Shown here piece after piece: positions 33,745-45,374 of a stretch of DNA of 64,000 nt. This stretch comes from Odontesthes bonariensis. Taxonomy: Eukaryota > Chordata > Actinopteri > Atheriniformes > Atherinopsidae. Location: the NCBI RefSeq assembly GCF_027942865.1, contig NC_134524.1, positions 3,730,536 to 3,794,535 on the forward strand. Reading direction: 5' to 3'. Positions within the stretch are counted from its first letter, which is position 1. Every line of letters begins with the position of its first letter. Below the pieces are notes generated by a model, which saw only the letters and a program-made list of their open reading frames with translations, had not been told where the DNA came from and did not search any database. The position numbers and the translations under genes were made by a program.

Positions 33745-34290
33745 AATTTGAAATCTGATTGGTTAAAGAAACAGTCCCATTGCTAATAAAGTTTAAGTTG
33801 CATCGGCCGCAATACTGTTTCTGAAAGCCTCGGGCGGATTAGGTTGACCCTGGCAACACAAAGAGGCTGAAATCTGATTGGTTAAAGAAACAGTTACAAG
33901 TTACATCGGCCGCAATATTGTTTCTGAAAGCCTTGGGCGGATTAGGTTGACCCTGGCAACACAAAGAGGCTGAAATCTGATTGGTTAAAGAAACAGTTAC
34001 AAGTTACATCAGCCGCAATGCTGTTTCTGAAAGCCTCGGGCAGATTAGGTTGACCCTGGCAACACAAAGAGGCTGAAATCTGATTGGTTAAAGAAACAGT
34101 TACAAGTTACATCGGCCGCAATGCTGTTTCTGAAAGCCTCGGGCAGATTAGGTTGACCCTGGCAACACAAAGAGGCTGAAATCTGATTGGTTAAAGAAAC
34201 AGTTACAAGTTACATCGGCCGCAATGCTGTTTCTGAAAGCCTTGGGCAGATTAGGTTGACCCTGGCAACACAAAGAGGCTGAAATCTGAT
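33745..34290. repeat. About 103-bp tandem repeat, 5 copies
   Basis: The same repeat as 25640-25985 but with two more units (GTTGACCCTGGCAACACA occurs five times). Confidence 0.87.
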
Positions 34291-34703
34291 TGGACTAAAA
34301 CCCAAACTGACACATACACGTACTGGAAGCAGTGTAGCCAAGAGAAAACGCTACGAAATGTAGAGAATAGACTATTGGGAATAAATTAATACAATTTCAT
34401 GGAACAAATATTAGAATTTAGGTTGTAGATGTAGGTCAGCGATTCTGATTGGGTTTAGGCCGGCAGAGAAGGCCTTGCGGGCCCTGGGGACCCATCACTG
34501 CTAAACTTAATGTTGCATCGGTGTGTAATTTTTGCCAAAACAATGTCGGACTCCGTAGTTTCCTCTGGACCCCTGCCAAATCTGACCAATTCAATTCAAT
34601 TCAATTCAGTTCAGACCAGTGATGACCCGTTTAGCTACATGTCCTCCTTCAACCGCTGGCTGTCCAGATGGTGTCCAGCAAACAACGTGGGCCACAGAGA
34701 TAA

Positions 34704-34985
34704 TTGCCAATCTTTCTGGAGAAAACCTGTCTGATTAGGACCTGCTGCTACCCCCCAAAACTCCACAATGACTGTGCCTGTGCCCACACCACCCAAATTA
34801 AATGCATTTTCCCAAAGTGGAAATCACAGAAACCTCTTGTGTGTGTTGTTGTGTATCGTCCACCTGGTCCTTATTCTGAGTTTCTGTCTGAATTCTCAGA
34901 GTTTTTATCCCAGTTAGTGCTGAGTACAGATAAAGTCATTGTAGTGGGTGACTTTAATATTCATGCAGATGTTGAACATGACTAA
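34704..34985 (+). mobile_element. LINE endonuclease fragment (L2/CR1-like)
   Basis: The plus frame reads VVYRPPGPYSEFLSEF and VIVVGDFNIHAD. YRPP and GDFNIH are hallmark motifs of the APE-type endonuclease of L2/CR1 LINEs. Shorter versions with internal deletions sit at 26397-26487 and 37360-37463 in the other units, always abutting the 3' end of the coiled-coil exon. Confidence 0.8.
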
Positions 34986-35015
34986 ACCAGCTGTGAAGAT
35001 CTGAGTTTCTGTCCA

Positions 35016-36180
35016 TCAGTCCAGTGTCAAAGACTCTAAAGGTTCCTGCAACTTCTCCAAGTTAAGTATCTGTCTCTTACAACTTTTCTTTGTCTCGTCT
35101 AATGTCCACTGAGACTTTAGCAGCTCTTCCTTCTCTCTTAATAATTCCACTGGTTTATCAAATGCTGTTTCTTTCTCAGATATTTCCGTCTCCTTTGACC
35201 GAAGCTCCTTCTTGTTTCTCTCTATCTCCGTCTCAACATCCCCAAGTTGTTCTCTGAGTCGACCCATCTGCTCCTCCAGTTCTGCTTTGACTTCCCTCAG
35301 AGCAGCCCTGTCTGGTCTTTCCTCTGGTGTGTCCTCTGGTCTGTCCTCTGGTCTTTCCTCTGGTCTTTCCTCTGGTGTGTCCTCTGGTGTGTCCTCTGGT
35401 GTGTCCTCTGGTCTTTCCTCTGGTCTTTCCTCTGGTCTTTCCTCTGGTCTTTCCTCTGGTGTTTCCTCCACTCCTACTTTGTTCTTTTCAAGATGTGTGC
35501 TTTTCTCCTGCTGCTCAGATTTGTCACCTTTTGTGAAAAATAAAAACATGACATTAAAAAACCATAGAAAGACACAGTCAGCTGTCAGCAGTATTTTGGT
35601 ATGAAAGCCGTTCAGATGATGCTCTGATAGTTTCATGCAAAATGAAGAATTAGCTCCCTGAAAAACAATATATACATAATATGTATATACATATGTGTGT
35701 GTTTGATATCATAAAGTGGTTCAGCAGGAGACATCGGTTAACAGTTGCATTACTTCACATAAATGTCCAGTTTATTGACTTAATTTGGGTTTAACTATTC
35801 AATACAACAGATGGCCAGGGGGCAATGTGGTTCCATAGGCAGGTTAGTCATTTTTCAGAATACTGAAAAGGGTCTTAAAATACAACTCGTTATTTCACTG
35901 AGAACCTGAAAGAACTTGTACAAAGATTAAAAAACACATTTAATACGGTTTTAAGAGTCGACTGAAAGTAAGTGTGTGCATATGATAAAGTGGTTCAAAT
36001 ACTCAAATTAGAAGTAAATGTTAGTAAAATAAAAAGTTTAAAAAAAAGCAAAATAAAAGAGGCAGAACTTACATCTCCACCGTTTACCAACCATAAAGCC
36101 GGCTGTAAATGCACCAACCAAGGCCACGATCTTACAGAGTTTGGAAGAGAAGATCTGATCCATTACAGCTGCTGTATCAC
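35016..36180 (-). CDS. Membrane segment plus coiled-coil protein part, unit II (butyrophilin-like architecture?)
   Basis: Two exons in phase on the minus strand: 36073-36180 (108 bases, membrane segment) and 35016-35527 (512 bases, cytoplasmic, stop at 35016-35018). The first encodes MDQIFSSKLCKIVALVGAF and a Gly/Ala-rich hydrophobic stretch ending GKRWR. The second begins KSEQQEKSTHLEKNK, has 12 tetrapeptide units (PEER/PEDT), then a strongly charged heptad region (VKAELEEQMGRLREQL, ELRSKETEISEKE, REKEELLKSQW) and CKRQILNLEKL. A membrane helix followed by a coiled coil resembles butyrophilin-type receptors after their Ig domains; this is inference, and no Ig domain or signal peptide was found upstream. 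A stretch at about 36715-36765 could be the last codons of an Ig-V domain (GLKLIALSG), very uncertain. Confidence 0.6.
35312..35467. repeat. 12-bp coding minisatellite (PEER/PEDT), 12 units
   Basis: The unit GTGTCCTCTGGT or CTTTCCTCTGGT on the plus strand encodes PEDT or PEER on the coding minus strand. It is in frame, and copy number differs among the three paralogous exons. Confidence 0.9.
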
Positions 36181-36388
36181 CTGGAGAGGAGGCAGGAACC
36201 AGCAGTGGGCAAGAAATGTAGACGGATTGAATCCCAATATGCTAACATACAACCACCATCAGGAACTCCGCCCAAAATCAGAAGAAAAGCAGGTAAACTC
36301 AACATTTCATCAACTGTCGAATTATTCAAATATTACAAAGTGACAGAAATTCAAAAAAAATTGCTTTTAGATGGAAGAAGGAACTTAC

Positions 36389-36502
36389 GTCTCCAAGATT
36401 CGGTAATAATAAAACGAGCTGTTTCCCCGAAGCCACCAACCAGGGCCATGATTTTATGGAGTTTGGAAGAGAAGATCTGAACTATCACAGCTGGAATAAC
36501 AC
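36389..36502 (-). CDS. Second membrane-type exon, unit II
   Basis: A 114-base phase-1 exon with GT/AG ends, paralogous to 36073-36180 (shared IFSSKL and ALVG). The hydrophobic core has gained Glu and Arg (GGFGETARF), so it would be a poor membrane helix. Possibly an alternative or decaying exon. Confidence 0.45.
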
Positions 36503-37493
36503 CTGGAGAGGAGGCAGGACCCAACAGTGGGTCAATAAAACGTGCAACAGCCTGTTTCTTTGTTCTGCTGTCACTGAGACATTCATCTTTCTTTGAAATG
36601 TAGACAAATAAAATCTAAATGTGCTGAAACACTGAGAGCCACCATCATGAACTCCCCCAAAATCAGAAGAAAAAGTGACTTTTCAAAGCTTACCTGAGAC
36701 GAGTCGATCCAACCGGCTCACCTGAGAGTGCAATGAGCTTCAGGCCCACAGTCCTCCTGGAAACTTATCTGTACTTTCACCTTGGTTATCTGTAACTGAG
36801 AAGGTGTGTTCACTTACTTTCCCCTCCTCTTTCAGCTCTGCTAAATATCTCTGTGCACCAGCAGCGTTGTGTGAGAAATCTGTTTGTGTTTGCATCACAT
36901 CTGTCAGTGTTCAGGTGTGTCTGATTCTTTGAGTTTCTGCCTGATGTTACCTTACATTAATCAGGCCAAGATCAGCTCAGTTTATGATTAATCAGGCCAA
37001 GATCAGCTCAGTTTATGATTAATCAGCTTTTATTTAGGTCAGTCTGTTCCCTGATAGCCTGCAGAGTGTCGACCTTTGTGTTCTGGAGCTTTATGGTCCT
37101 AAGGAACACTTTGAACGGGTTGTTTCTGTCATGTTCAGCTTTAATTTTTGATGTTACATTTATGGAAAGTGCAACTTAAACCTGAATAAAGTGAGCCGGT
37201 TCCTTCGTAACAAAGAGCAGTGAAGGATAAACTGTGGTCGGTTTTATTACACTGCAGCTGAAAAGTGTAAAAAAAAAAAAAATGGAAATAAAAAAGATTT
37301 GAGCCGTTTTGAATTCAATTTTATTTTTCAAAGTGAAAACCAGCAAACAACGTGGGCGACAGAGATAATTGGCAATATTTTTTTATCCCAGTTAGTGCTG
37401 AGTACAGATAAAGACTTTGGAGTGGGTGACTTTAATATTCATGCAGATGTTGAACATGACTAAACCAGCTGTGAAGATCTGAGTTTCTGTCCA

Positions 37494-38652
37494 TCAGTCC
37501 AGTATCAAAGACTCTAAAGGTTCCTGCAACTTCTTCAAGTTAAGTATCTGTCTCTTACAACTTTTCTTTGTCTCGTCTAATTTCCACTGAGACTTTAGCA
37601 GCTCTTCCTTCTCTCTTAATAATTCCACTGGTTTATCAAATGCTGTTTCTTTCTCAGATATTTCCGTCTCCTTTGACCGAAGCTCCATCTTGTTTCTCTC
37701 TATCTCCGTCTCAACATCCCCAAGTTGTTCTCTGAGTCGACCCATCTGCTCCTCCAGTTCTGCTTTGACTTCCCTCAGAGCAGCCCTGTCTGGTCTTTCC
37801 TCTGGTCTTTCCTCTGGTGTGTCCTCTGGTGTGTCCTCTGGTGTGTCCTCTGGTGTGTCCTCTGGTCTTTCCTCTGGTCTTTCCTCCGGTGTGTCCTCTG
37901 GTGTTTCCTCCACTCCTACTTTGTTCTTTTCAAGATGTGTGCTTTTCTCCTGCTGCTCAGATTTGTCACCTTTTGTGAAAAATAAAAACATGACATTAAA
38001 AAACCATAGAAAGACACAGTCAGCCTTCAGCAGTATTTTGGTATGAAAGCCGTTCAGATGATGCTCTGATAGTTTCATGCAAAATGAAGAATTAGCTCCC
38101 TGAAAAACAATATATACATAATATGTATATACATATGTGTGTGTTTGATATCAGAGAGTGGTTCAGCAGGAGACATCGGTTAACAGTTGCATTACTTCAC
38201 ATAAATGTCCAGTTTATTGACTTAATTTGGGTTTAACTATTCAATACAACAGATCGCCAGGGGGCAATGTGGTTCCATAGGCAGGTTAGTCATTTTTCAG
38301 AATACTGTTTTCTTCGTCAATGTTCCAAGTACGATCGTGAAAAGGGTCTTAAAATACAACTCGTTATTTCACTGAGAACCTGAAAGAACTTGTACAAAGA
38401 TTAAAAAACACATTTAATACGGTTTTAAGAGTCGACTGAAAGTAAGTGTGTGCATATGATGAAGTGGTTCAAATACTCAAATTAGAAGTAAATTTTAGTA
38501 AAATAAAAAGTAAAAAAAAGCAAAATAAAAGAGGCAGAACTTACATCTCCACCGTTTACCAACCATAAAGTCGGCTGTAAATGCACCAACCAAGACCACG
38601 ATCTTACAGAGTTTGGAAGAGAAGATCTGATCCATTACAGCTGCTGTATCAC
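37494..38652 (-). CDS. Membrane segment plus coiled-coil protein part, unit III
   Basis: Exons 38545-38652 (membrane, 108 bases) and 37494-37969 (cytoplasmic, 476 bases with stop), in phase. The text is almost the same as unit II, but with 9 tetrapeptide units and a few substitutions (KSQWKLDE, LNLKKL). Both copies are open over their whole length, which for two near-identical segments could mean either recent duplication or function. The 5' exons are not identified: the sequence upstream, 39281-41790, shows none. Confidence 0.58.
37790..37906. repeat. 12-bp coding minisatellite (PEER/PEDT), 9 units
   Basis: The in-frame tetrapeptide repeat of the unit III coiled-coil exon, paralogous to 35312-35467. 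Confidence 0.9.
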
Positions 38653-39599
38653 CTGGAGAGGAGGCAGGAACCAGCAGTGGGTCAATAAAACGTGCAACAG
38701 CCTGTTTCTTTGTGCCGCTGTCACTGAGACATTCATCTTTCTTTGAAATGTAGACAAATAAAATCTAAATGTGCTGAAACACTGAGAGCCACCATCATGA
38801 ACTCCCCCAAAATCAGAAGAAAAAGTGACTTTTCAAAGCTTACCTGAGACGAGTCGATCCAACCGGCTCACCTGAGAGTGCAATGAGCTTCAGGCCCACA
38901 GTCCTCCTGGAAACTTATCTGTACTTTCACCTTGGTTATCTGTAACTGAGAAGGTGTGTTCACTTACTTTCCCCTCCTCTTTCAGCTCTGCTAAATATCT
39001 CTGTGCACCAGCAGCGTTGTGTGAGAAATCTGTTTGTGTTTGCATCACATCTGTCAGTGTTCAGGTGTTTCTGATTCTTTGAGTTTCTGCCTGATGTTAC
39101 CTTACATTAATCAGGCCAAGATCAGCTCAGTTTATGATTAATCAGCTTGTATTTAGGTCAGTCTGTTCCCTGATAGCCTGCAGAGTGTCGACCTTTGTGT
39201 TCTGGAGCTTTATGGTCCTAAGGAACACTTTTATCGGGGCAATAGCTGCTCTGTTTGTTCTGAACTGCTTTGTTTATAGGAAAATTTCAAGTTTAACCTT
39301 TTCTTTCTCTTATGTCTTGAGTTTATGTTGAACCTTGTGTATATATATTTCCTTTTAATCTAAATCAATTAGCGGGTTGTTGTCACGGTTTCACAGTGTC
39401 TGAACCAAAGAAGCAGACGGCAGAAAATTAGTCAAACAGATTTTATTACATTACGAGATGGAGGATGAATGACTAATTAGGCTGGCACTGGTGGCTACGC
39501 TGAAGGCCTGGGAGTGTCTGTGCAGAGGGAGAGGCAGAGCTATTGTTGTTATTTTTATTGTCCCGCCATTCAGACAAGCAAAGGGAATTCCGACAAGCA

Positions 39600-39990
39600 A
39601 ATTAAATCAAAATCAAACCAAATTTATTTGTAGCACATTTCATGTACAAACAATTCAAAGTGCTTCACATAAAATAAAAGCATTGCAGCAGGGAGTGTAA
39701 GAAGCATTAACAACACATAAAAGAATATAAAGAGAAACAAATAAAATAATTTAAATTAATTTAAAAACAAGCAACAGTCCAGATAAGTTCAAAGATATCG
39801 TGCAGATTTCATGCATAGACACATGAGAACAGAAATGTTTTTAACCTGGATTTAAAAATGTCTCCATTTGGTGACACATAAAGTTGTGTATCGTCTGCAT
39901 AACTGTGATAATTGATGTTAAACTTCTGCAATATCTGACCCAAAGGGAGCATATACAAGTTAAACAGAAGAGGTCCAAGAATTGACCCCT
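39600..39990 (-). mobile_element. L2-like LINE fragment (RT catalytic region and 3' tail)
   Basis: The minus strand reads [20 protein letters not shown] and [16 protein letters not shown], the GxxxGPLLF and YADD motifs of L2-type reverse transcriptase. At the low-coordinate end is the typical AATAAATTTGGTTTG-like 3' tail. Internal parts are missing. The flanking 39281-39599 has no recognised feature. Confidence 0.7.
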
Positions 39991-41423
39991 GGGCCTTCTA
40001 AGTAGGACCTGAACCTAAGTAGGTTTAACAGGCTATTAAAGGAATTGTCGGAATGGCGGGTTGTGTATAAAAAATCAAGCATACCACCATTCCAACAACT
40101 GGAGGCCCATGTTGGAATGGTGGCATGTAACCCCTAAGAGGCCTCGGAGGGAGACAAGCCAGTAGCAGAGGAAGCTAGTGCGTTGTGTCCATAATCCGCT
40201 CAGGACAGATGGAGACAGGCGGGGACTCTTTCAGTTCCCGATGAGCCCGTTCCATTGGTCCATTTCATTGAGGATGGTATCTGCGTGTTAAACTAATGGT
40301 TCTGCCACTAACTTACTGTTTGACTCGGGGAGTGTAGTCAAATAATGATGGTGAGGTTTGTGGTTTTAAATGTTCCCACTTCAGGATGCGATCTTTTAAG
40401 AGTCCGATAATATGAGATATCCTGGTGTGATCACCCGGAAAGGCTCTAGGTGAACATTTGAATTGAAGTTGCTGGACTAGAAAATTGAGCACCTGTTTAT
40501 ATTCCCCTATCAGAGCTCCCTGATGAGTAATGAGTGCATGGAAAGCAGCTGAGTCTGTTGGGTCCAGTGATTGGGTAAATCATTCAGTCACGGCCAATTT
40601 ACCGTCATAGTTTGTATTATGATCTGGCGTAGAATCGCAGCCTTAAGTACAAAAGCCCTCTGATAAGCCATGACCTGCAGGTGTGTATGTAGAAAAAAAA
40701 GTTAGCTGGAAGTTAGCTTGAGCCGGCTAGAGCTGAGAAGTGCCAACAACAATTCACAACAAATAGAATGAAGCCTCAAGAAACTATAAATAGCAAACAA
40801 GCACAGGTAAAAGCTGCAGTGGACAAACTTCTACATCTTAACCCTCCATCACAAAGCAGATCTTTGCCCACTTTGACTCTTCCAGAGTAGAGCAAAGCTA
40901 AGGGACCAACAACAGCACCAACACAACTAAGAGCAGCCCACAAGCTCAGATTATTCCACATATTTATGACATTGCCCTTAAATAGAAGCAAACATTATAA
41001 TAACAAAGCATGTGGAAATCAAGGGGTTTGCATCTTAAAATGGTTCCTTACTGAGTGAAATTAACCTAAAGAATCTGGGTTAGTGGCCATGAAAGAACTG
41101 TCTGAACTCCCTAAATACTAAAGAAAGGAGCTCCATTGCTTTCTTTATAATCTTCTTTAGTATAAGAATCAAACTGCTTTCGGATGCAACTTTCAACAGG
41201 GCACTCAATCACAGCTTTAATTGTAATATTTGCAGATAAACAGGAGTGAGCAACCTGTGACAGGAATATCTTTCACTGTTGTGCTTTTTTCTTTGTTTTT
41301 CAATCAATAACTTTGATGATAGAGTAAAACTGTGTGTCTTATTCTAACCAATGTGATACAACCTATGTGTACAACGTTATAAAATTGCATTAAATTAGTA
41401 TTGCTATTTTTATTTCTGCTTAT
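39991..41423. other. Intergenic stretch without recognised genes
   Basis: No long ORF, no splice-consistent exon and no named repeat. A 71-aa ORF at 40776-40991 on the minus strand has a hydrophobic start but no support from motifs or neighbours. Confidence 0.45.
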
Positions 41424-41532
<109 letters not shown>

Positions 41533-41790
41533 ATTCTTATTCTTATTCTTATTATTCTTATTATTATTATTATTACTTGTCTTTTGTCTCTCTTTCCATG
41601 AGTTATTCACTTTATGTCACTTTATTTTGACTTGCCTCTGCTGTCATGTATGTTCTCTGTTCTGTGTCTGTTTGAAAATGAATAAAATATTGATAAAAAA
41701 TAAAAAACAAAATCGCATTAAACGAAGTTTCTGAGCGTCAATTTCTAAGTGGAACCATCGGCGTGGCTCTCCGTTCCTGGTCGGACGACA

Positions 41791-41815
41791 TTTCCCGCGC
41801 ACGGAAACCGGAAAT
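41791..41815 (+). promoter_or_regulatory. Likely core promoter elements of the zinc-finger gene
   Basis: TTTCCCGCGC (E2F-like, 41791-41800) and ACCGGAAAT (ETS/GABP-like, 41807-41815) lie 50-75 bases before the ATG, in a locally CpG-containing stretch with no TATA box. This fits a broadly expressed gene. Confidence 0.45.
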
Positions 41816-41863
41816 ACATCACAATAGAAAGCTTTTCGCTGATATGTGTATGCCGTTGCGGAG

Positions 41864-44800
41864 ATGAATGAAAACACAGCGGAGGGGGTTAGTAAAATGT
41901 ATAAGGCCGAGAAGTTGCGGGCAGTTGTTTCGGAGAGACTCGACGCCGCCACCCGCGAAATCTTAGCGATTTTAGACACATTTGTGGCCGCGTACGAGGA
42001 GGAGGCCTCGGGCTTCAGGCAGGAGATCAACCGCCAAAGGAGACAGCTGGAGGTCCTGCAGGTTACCGTGAGCTCAGCCGGTCAGTCAACAGCTTCGTGT
42101 CGGGAGAAGTTAAGCAGAGCTACGTGTCTTTGCAGAGGGAACGTGCTAACAGAACTCTATTCAAAAATCGTTGACGTTTGAATTAAATTAATAAAAATTA
42201 AATGAATATTAAAGGAGAAACCAAACCAAAGCAGCTGCTTTAATAAACGATGTGTTGTCTCTCATTCGGCTTCATATGAATTGACCAATGCGCACGCTTT
42301 TAGCTTTTTAAGCTAAAAATAGATGACAACAGGGACTGTCATTGTACGTTTAAAGTAGGTCTGATGTTTCTTCAGGGGCAAAAAGCAGCAGGAGTTGTGT
42401 GGAGGAAGAGGAGGGTGAAGATGACTCGACCGGCCCATCGAGGTTCATACAGCTTTGTTATTGTGTTAATATCTCCTTTAACTCCTGTGACTCATTGTGT
42501 TTTTGTTACATGTTGATTAGGCTGAATGATTCCCATCTTTAATGAATAAAAATGCTTTAAATCTCTTCATCTTTCAGGTCCTCAGAGCCTCCAGGTCAGC
42601 GTCAGAGAAGGAGGCCCGGCAGGCAGAAGGCCATCGCCCTCAGCATCCGCATCCTGGAGGACTCTCAGATCAGCGCGCTCTCTGAAAACGGTAATCTCAA
42701 AGTTAAATCAAAGTAACGGGTTCCATGATTGGTGTCTTAGCTGGATTTACAGCCGACCCGTGACGTCAAAATGGCGTTTCAGGCCTGGCGCTTTGCCCTG
42801 AAAAGACGGCGCAGCGCGTTGTCGTGCACCAGTCGATTTTTGTAACTCGGCTGCGCCGAGAACGACAGACCGGATGGACCGATGTGAGACTAGGCTCAGT
42901 GAGGAGGTGCGTTTGTACAGGCAGCTGTATGAAACAGCACAGGGAGCACGTAAACTCCCCAAACTGGTGCACAGAGATGGGCAGAACTTTGGGGAAAGAG
43001 GGAGAGTTCTGTAAGAATGTGTGGAAGAAGCTACGGGACAGATACGTGAAGGCAAAGAAGAGGGCAGAGACTCCAAGTGGTGATGCCGGGGGCTTCAGAC
43101 CTTCACCTCTATTAACTGAATTAAAAAATTAGAATGATCCAGATACTGCAGCAGCATCATTGATGACAGTGTTCCTGCTCTTCATTGTTTTCTTCTCCAC
43201 TTTCGTGGTTGTAGAGCAGCGGTAACCTTCACGTAGCAGCGCCACCTCTGTGACGGAGAAAATTGCAACTACTGGCGCATCGACTCGCGCCACCGTATGT
43301 AGCCGGCACAAAATCGTGACGTCATCAACACCGCTCGAGCTAGCAGACGCGGCGACCATGCTAGAGGCTATAAGGTGCCTTCACACCAGTTTTAGGGACT
43401 CCGTGTAGAACCACAGGCCTTCACTCTCAGCCCTTGTAGGCTCGCTCCATCACACGCAGCTACAACGAGGGTAGCTTCACTTCCTGTTTTCAAAACAAAA
43501 GCACCAATTGTATGGTAATAGCTTTCCCTATGATAAAAGGCAACGGGTATTTTATTTTGTGAAAATAACCGGAAGTGTGTTAGCTCACTGCGGCTAGCTT
43601 TAGTAGCGCCGAATTCGTGGGAACAAAATTGTAAACAGCCGGTATTTTGTCAGGTTTTCAACACGTTGGGGATCTAAACGACTACTTTCTCACCTGAAAA
43701 TGTTTCAAATGTTGCTAAAGTTTACAGAGTTTAGAGTTTAAGCGAAATCAGCTTCAGGCCGGCTGATTTCGGCTCGGGCAGGAGCGAAATGCATTGTGGG
43801 TAAACGCTCTGCATACTGTCTGATCGATGAGTATGCAGTATGCAGAATGGCAGTATGCGGTTTTGAACACAGACCCAGCCTCGGAGAAGGAGCTAAAATG
43901 GTTCCAGGAACTGAGGGCCGTGGTCCCTAGTTCCTGTATGTGTGAATAGCTGCTTTCGGACTGCAGGAACCTTTGGCAGTTCTAATAACCTTTTAATCCA
44001 CGGGGCCGTTTTCTCCCTCATTCGGAACTCGGGGCCATCTCCCTCAGTTCCTGGAACCATTTCAGCTCCTTCTCCTCAGCTGGGTCTGTTCTGGTTTCCA
44101 TAGGAACACATCTGATGGAGGTGTTTGGTGTCTGGTAGCTCCGCCCCTTGGTGGTTAGTAGCTCCGCCCCTTGTCATGTTGTCAGGCTGAAATGTTTCCT
44201 CATACGACACGGACACAACCTTGGCGTGTTTAATAAGTTAAACCTCCACGTGGTCTCCTTTGTCTGCGGCGCTCTGCTCTCCTTCCTTCATGAAACCAAG
44301 AAGTATGGCCTGCGCTCCATCCTGCGTCTCCTGACTCTCTCTGTGAGCTCTGCCAGCCTCCATGTTAGACGCCCGATGTGATCGTCCATGATTAATATCA
44401 CCGTCATGCAGACCATGAACACGGTGGCCTCCCCGCTCTCCATATTAGCTTCTTTGTGGTGTTTTTTTCCTCTCCTTACTTTTACCGGATTTGTTCTGTT
44501 TTGTTGTTGAATGTGGCGCTAAAGTAACACGGCGCTGTCGCAGACGGCTGCGTCGCATCAGTCCCCATCAGGTCCGACTCATGTGGGAATGCAGACTGAA
44601 ACAGTTCCGCTGGAGAAGGGCGGCTATCAGAACGAAATTCGAGGAGGACCGTTCTGATAACTGCGTTCTTAGAACTCTGTCTGAAAGCGGCTAATGAGGG
44701 AAATAACGTCCCCGTTCCTGAAAAGGTTCTAGGAACTGCAGAAGGTTCCTACAGTGGGAATGTGGCTAATGATCACATGATGTTTGGGTCAGCTGTGACT

Positions 44801-45333
44801 GAGAAACGGCCTGTAAAAAGTCAAAGTTACCATGTAAAGCGGTTCATAAAAGCAGCGTTTCACGTGTTGGCGTTCGTCGGCGCCACCTTGTGTTTGTCTG
44901 AACGTTTCAGCTAAAATGACCCCGGAACCGGCTCAGCCCGGCTCTGATGAACACTCAGAAGCACAAGTCCTGCGTTAAAGGTTTGTTTCCGTCTCTCCTC
45001 AGCGATGAAGAAGTGTCCGGCCCTCACGCTGAGGTGTCCTCCAGGCCTGCAGGAGGCGGACTTTCTGGCCCTGCTGAGGTCCGCCGTCCCTCAGCTGGCG
45101 GGAGACGACAAACCTTTCGATCTTCTGACCTCGGACAGGAGACGCAGACTGAAGCCTCTGAAACTGAAGACGGTGACGCCGGAGGAGATCCTCAGGAACC
45201 TGGGCGGCGCCGGGCTCAGGTCAGCGGTCCACATCCGACTGAAGGTAGTCCGCCAGCGTCCAGTCCTCCTCTGCTTTATAGGGTTATATAGGTTATATAT
45301 TATATATGTAAGCTTTTATAGGGTTATATAGGT

Positions 45334-45374
<41 letters not shown>

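Larger units (their letters stand above)
32985..37186. repeat. Tandem segmental duplication, unit II
   Basis: A 4.2 kb copy of the segment, the least disturbed of the three: non-coding block with five 103-bp repeats, LINE endonuclease remnant, coiled-coil exon, intron, membrane exon, second membrane-type exon, and an upstream block ending at the next GTGAGCCGGTTCC. Confidence 0.87.
37187..39280. repeat. Tandem segmental duplication, unit III
   Basis: The shortest copy (2.1 kb). It lacks most of the non-coding block with 103-bp repeats and the second membrane-type exon, and keeps the coiled-coil exon, membrane exon and upstream block. Homology ends near 39280. Confidence 0.85.
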
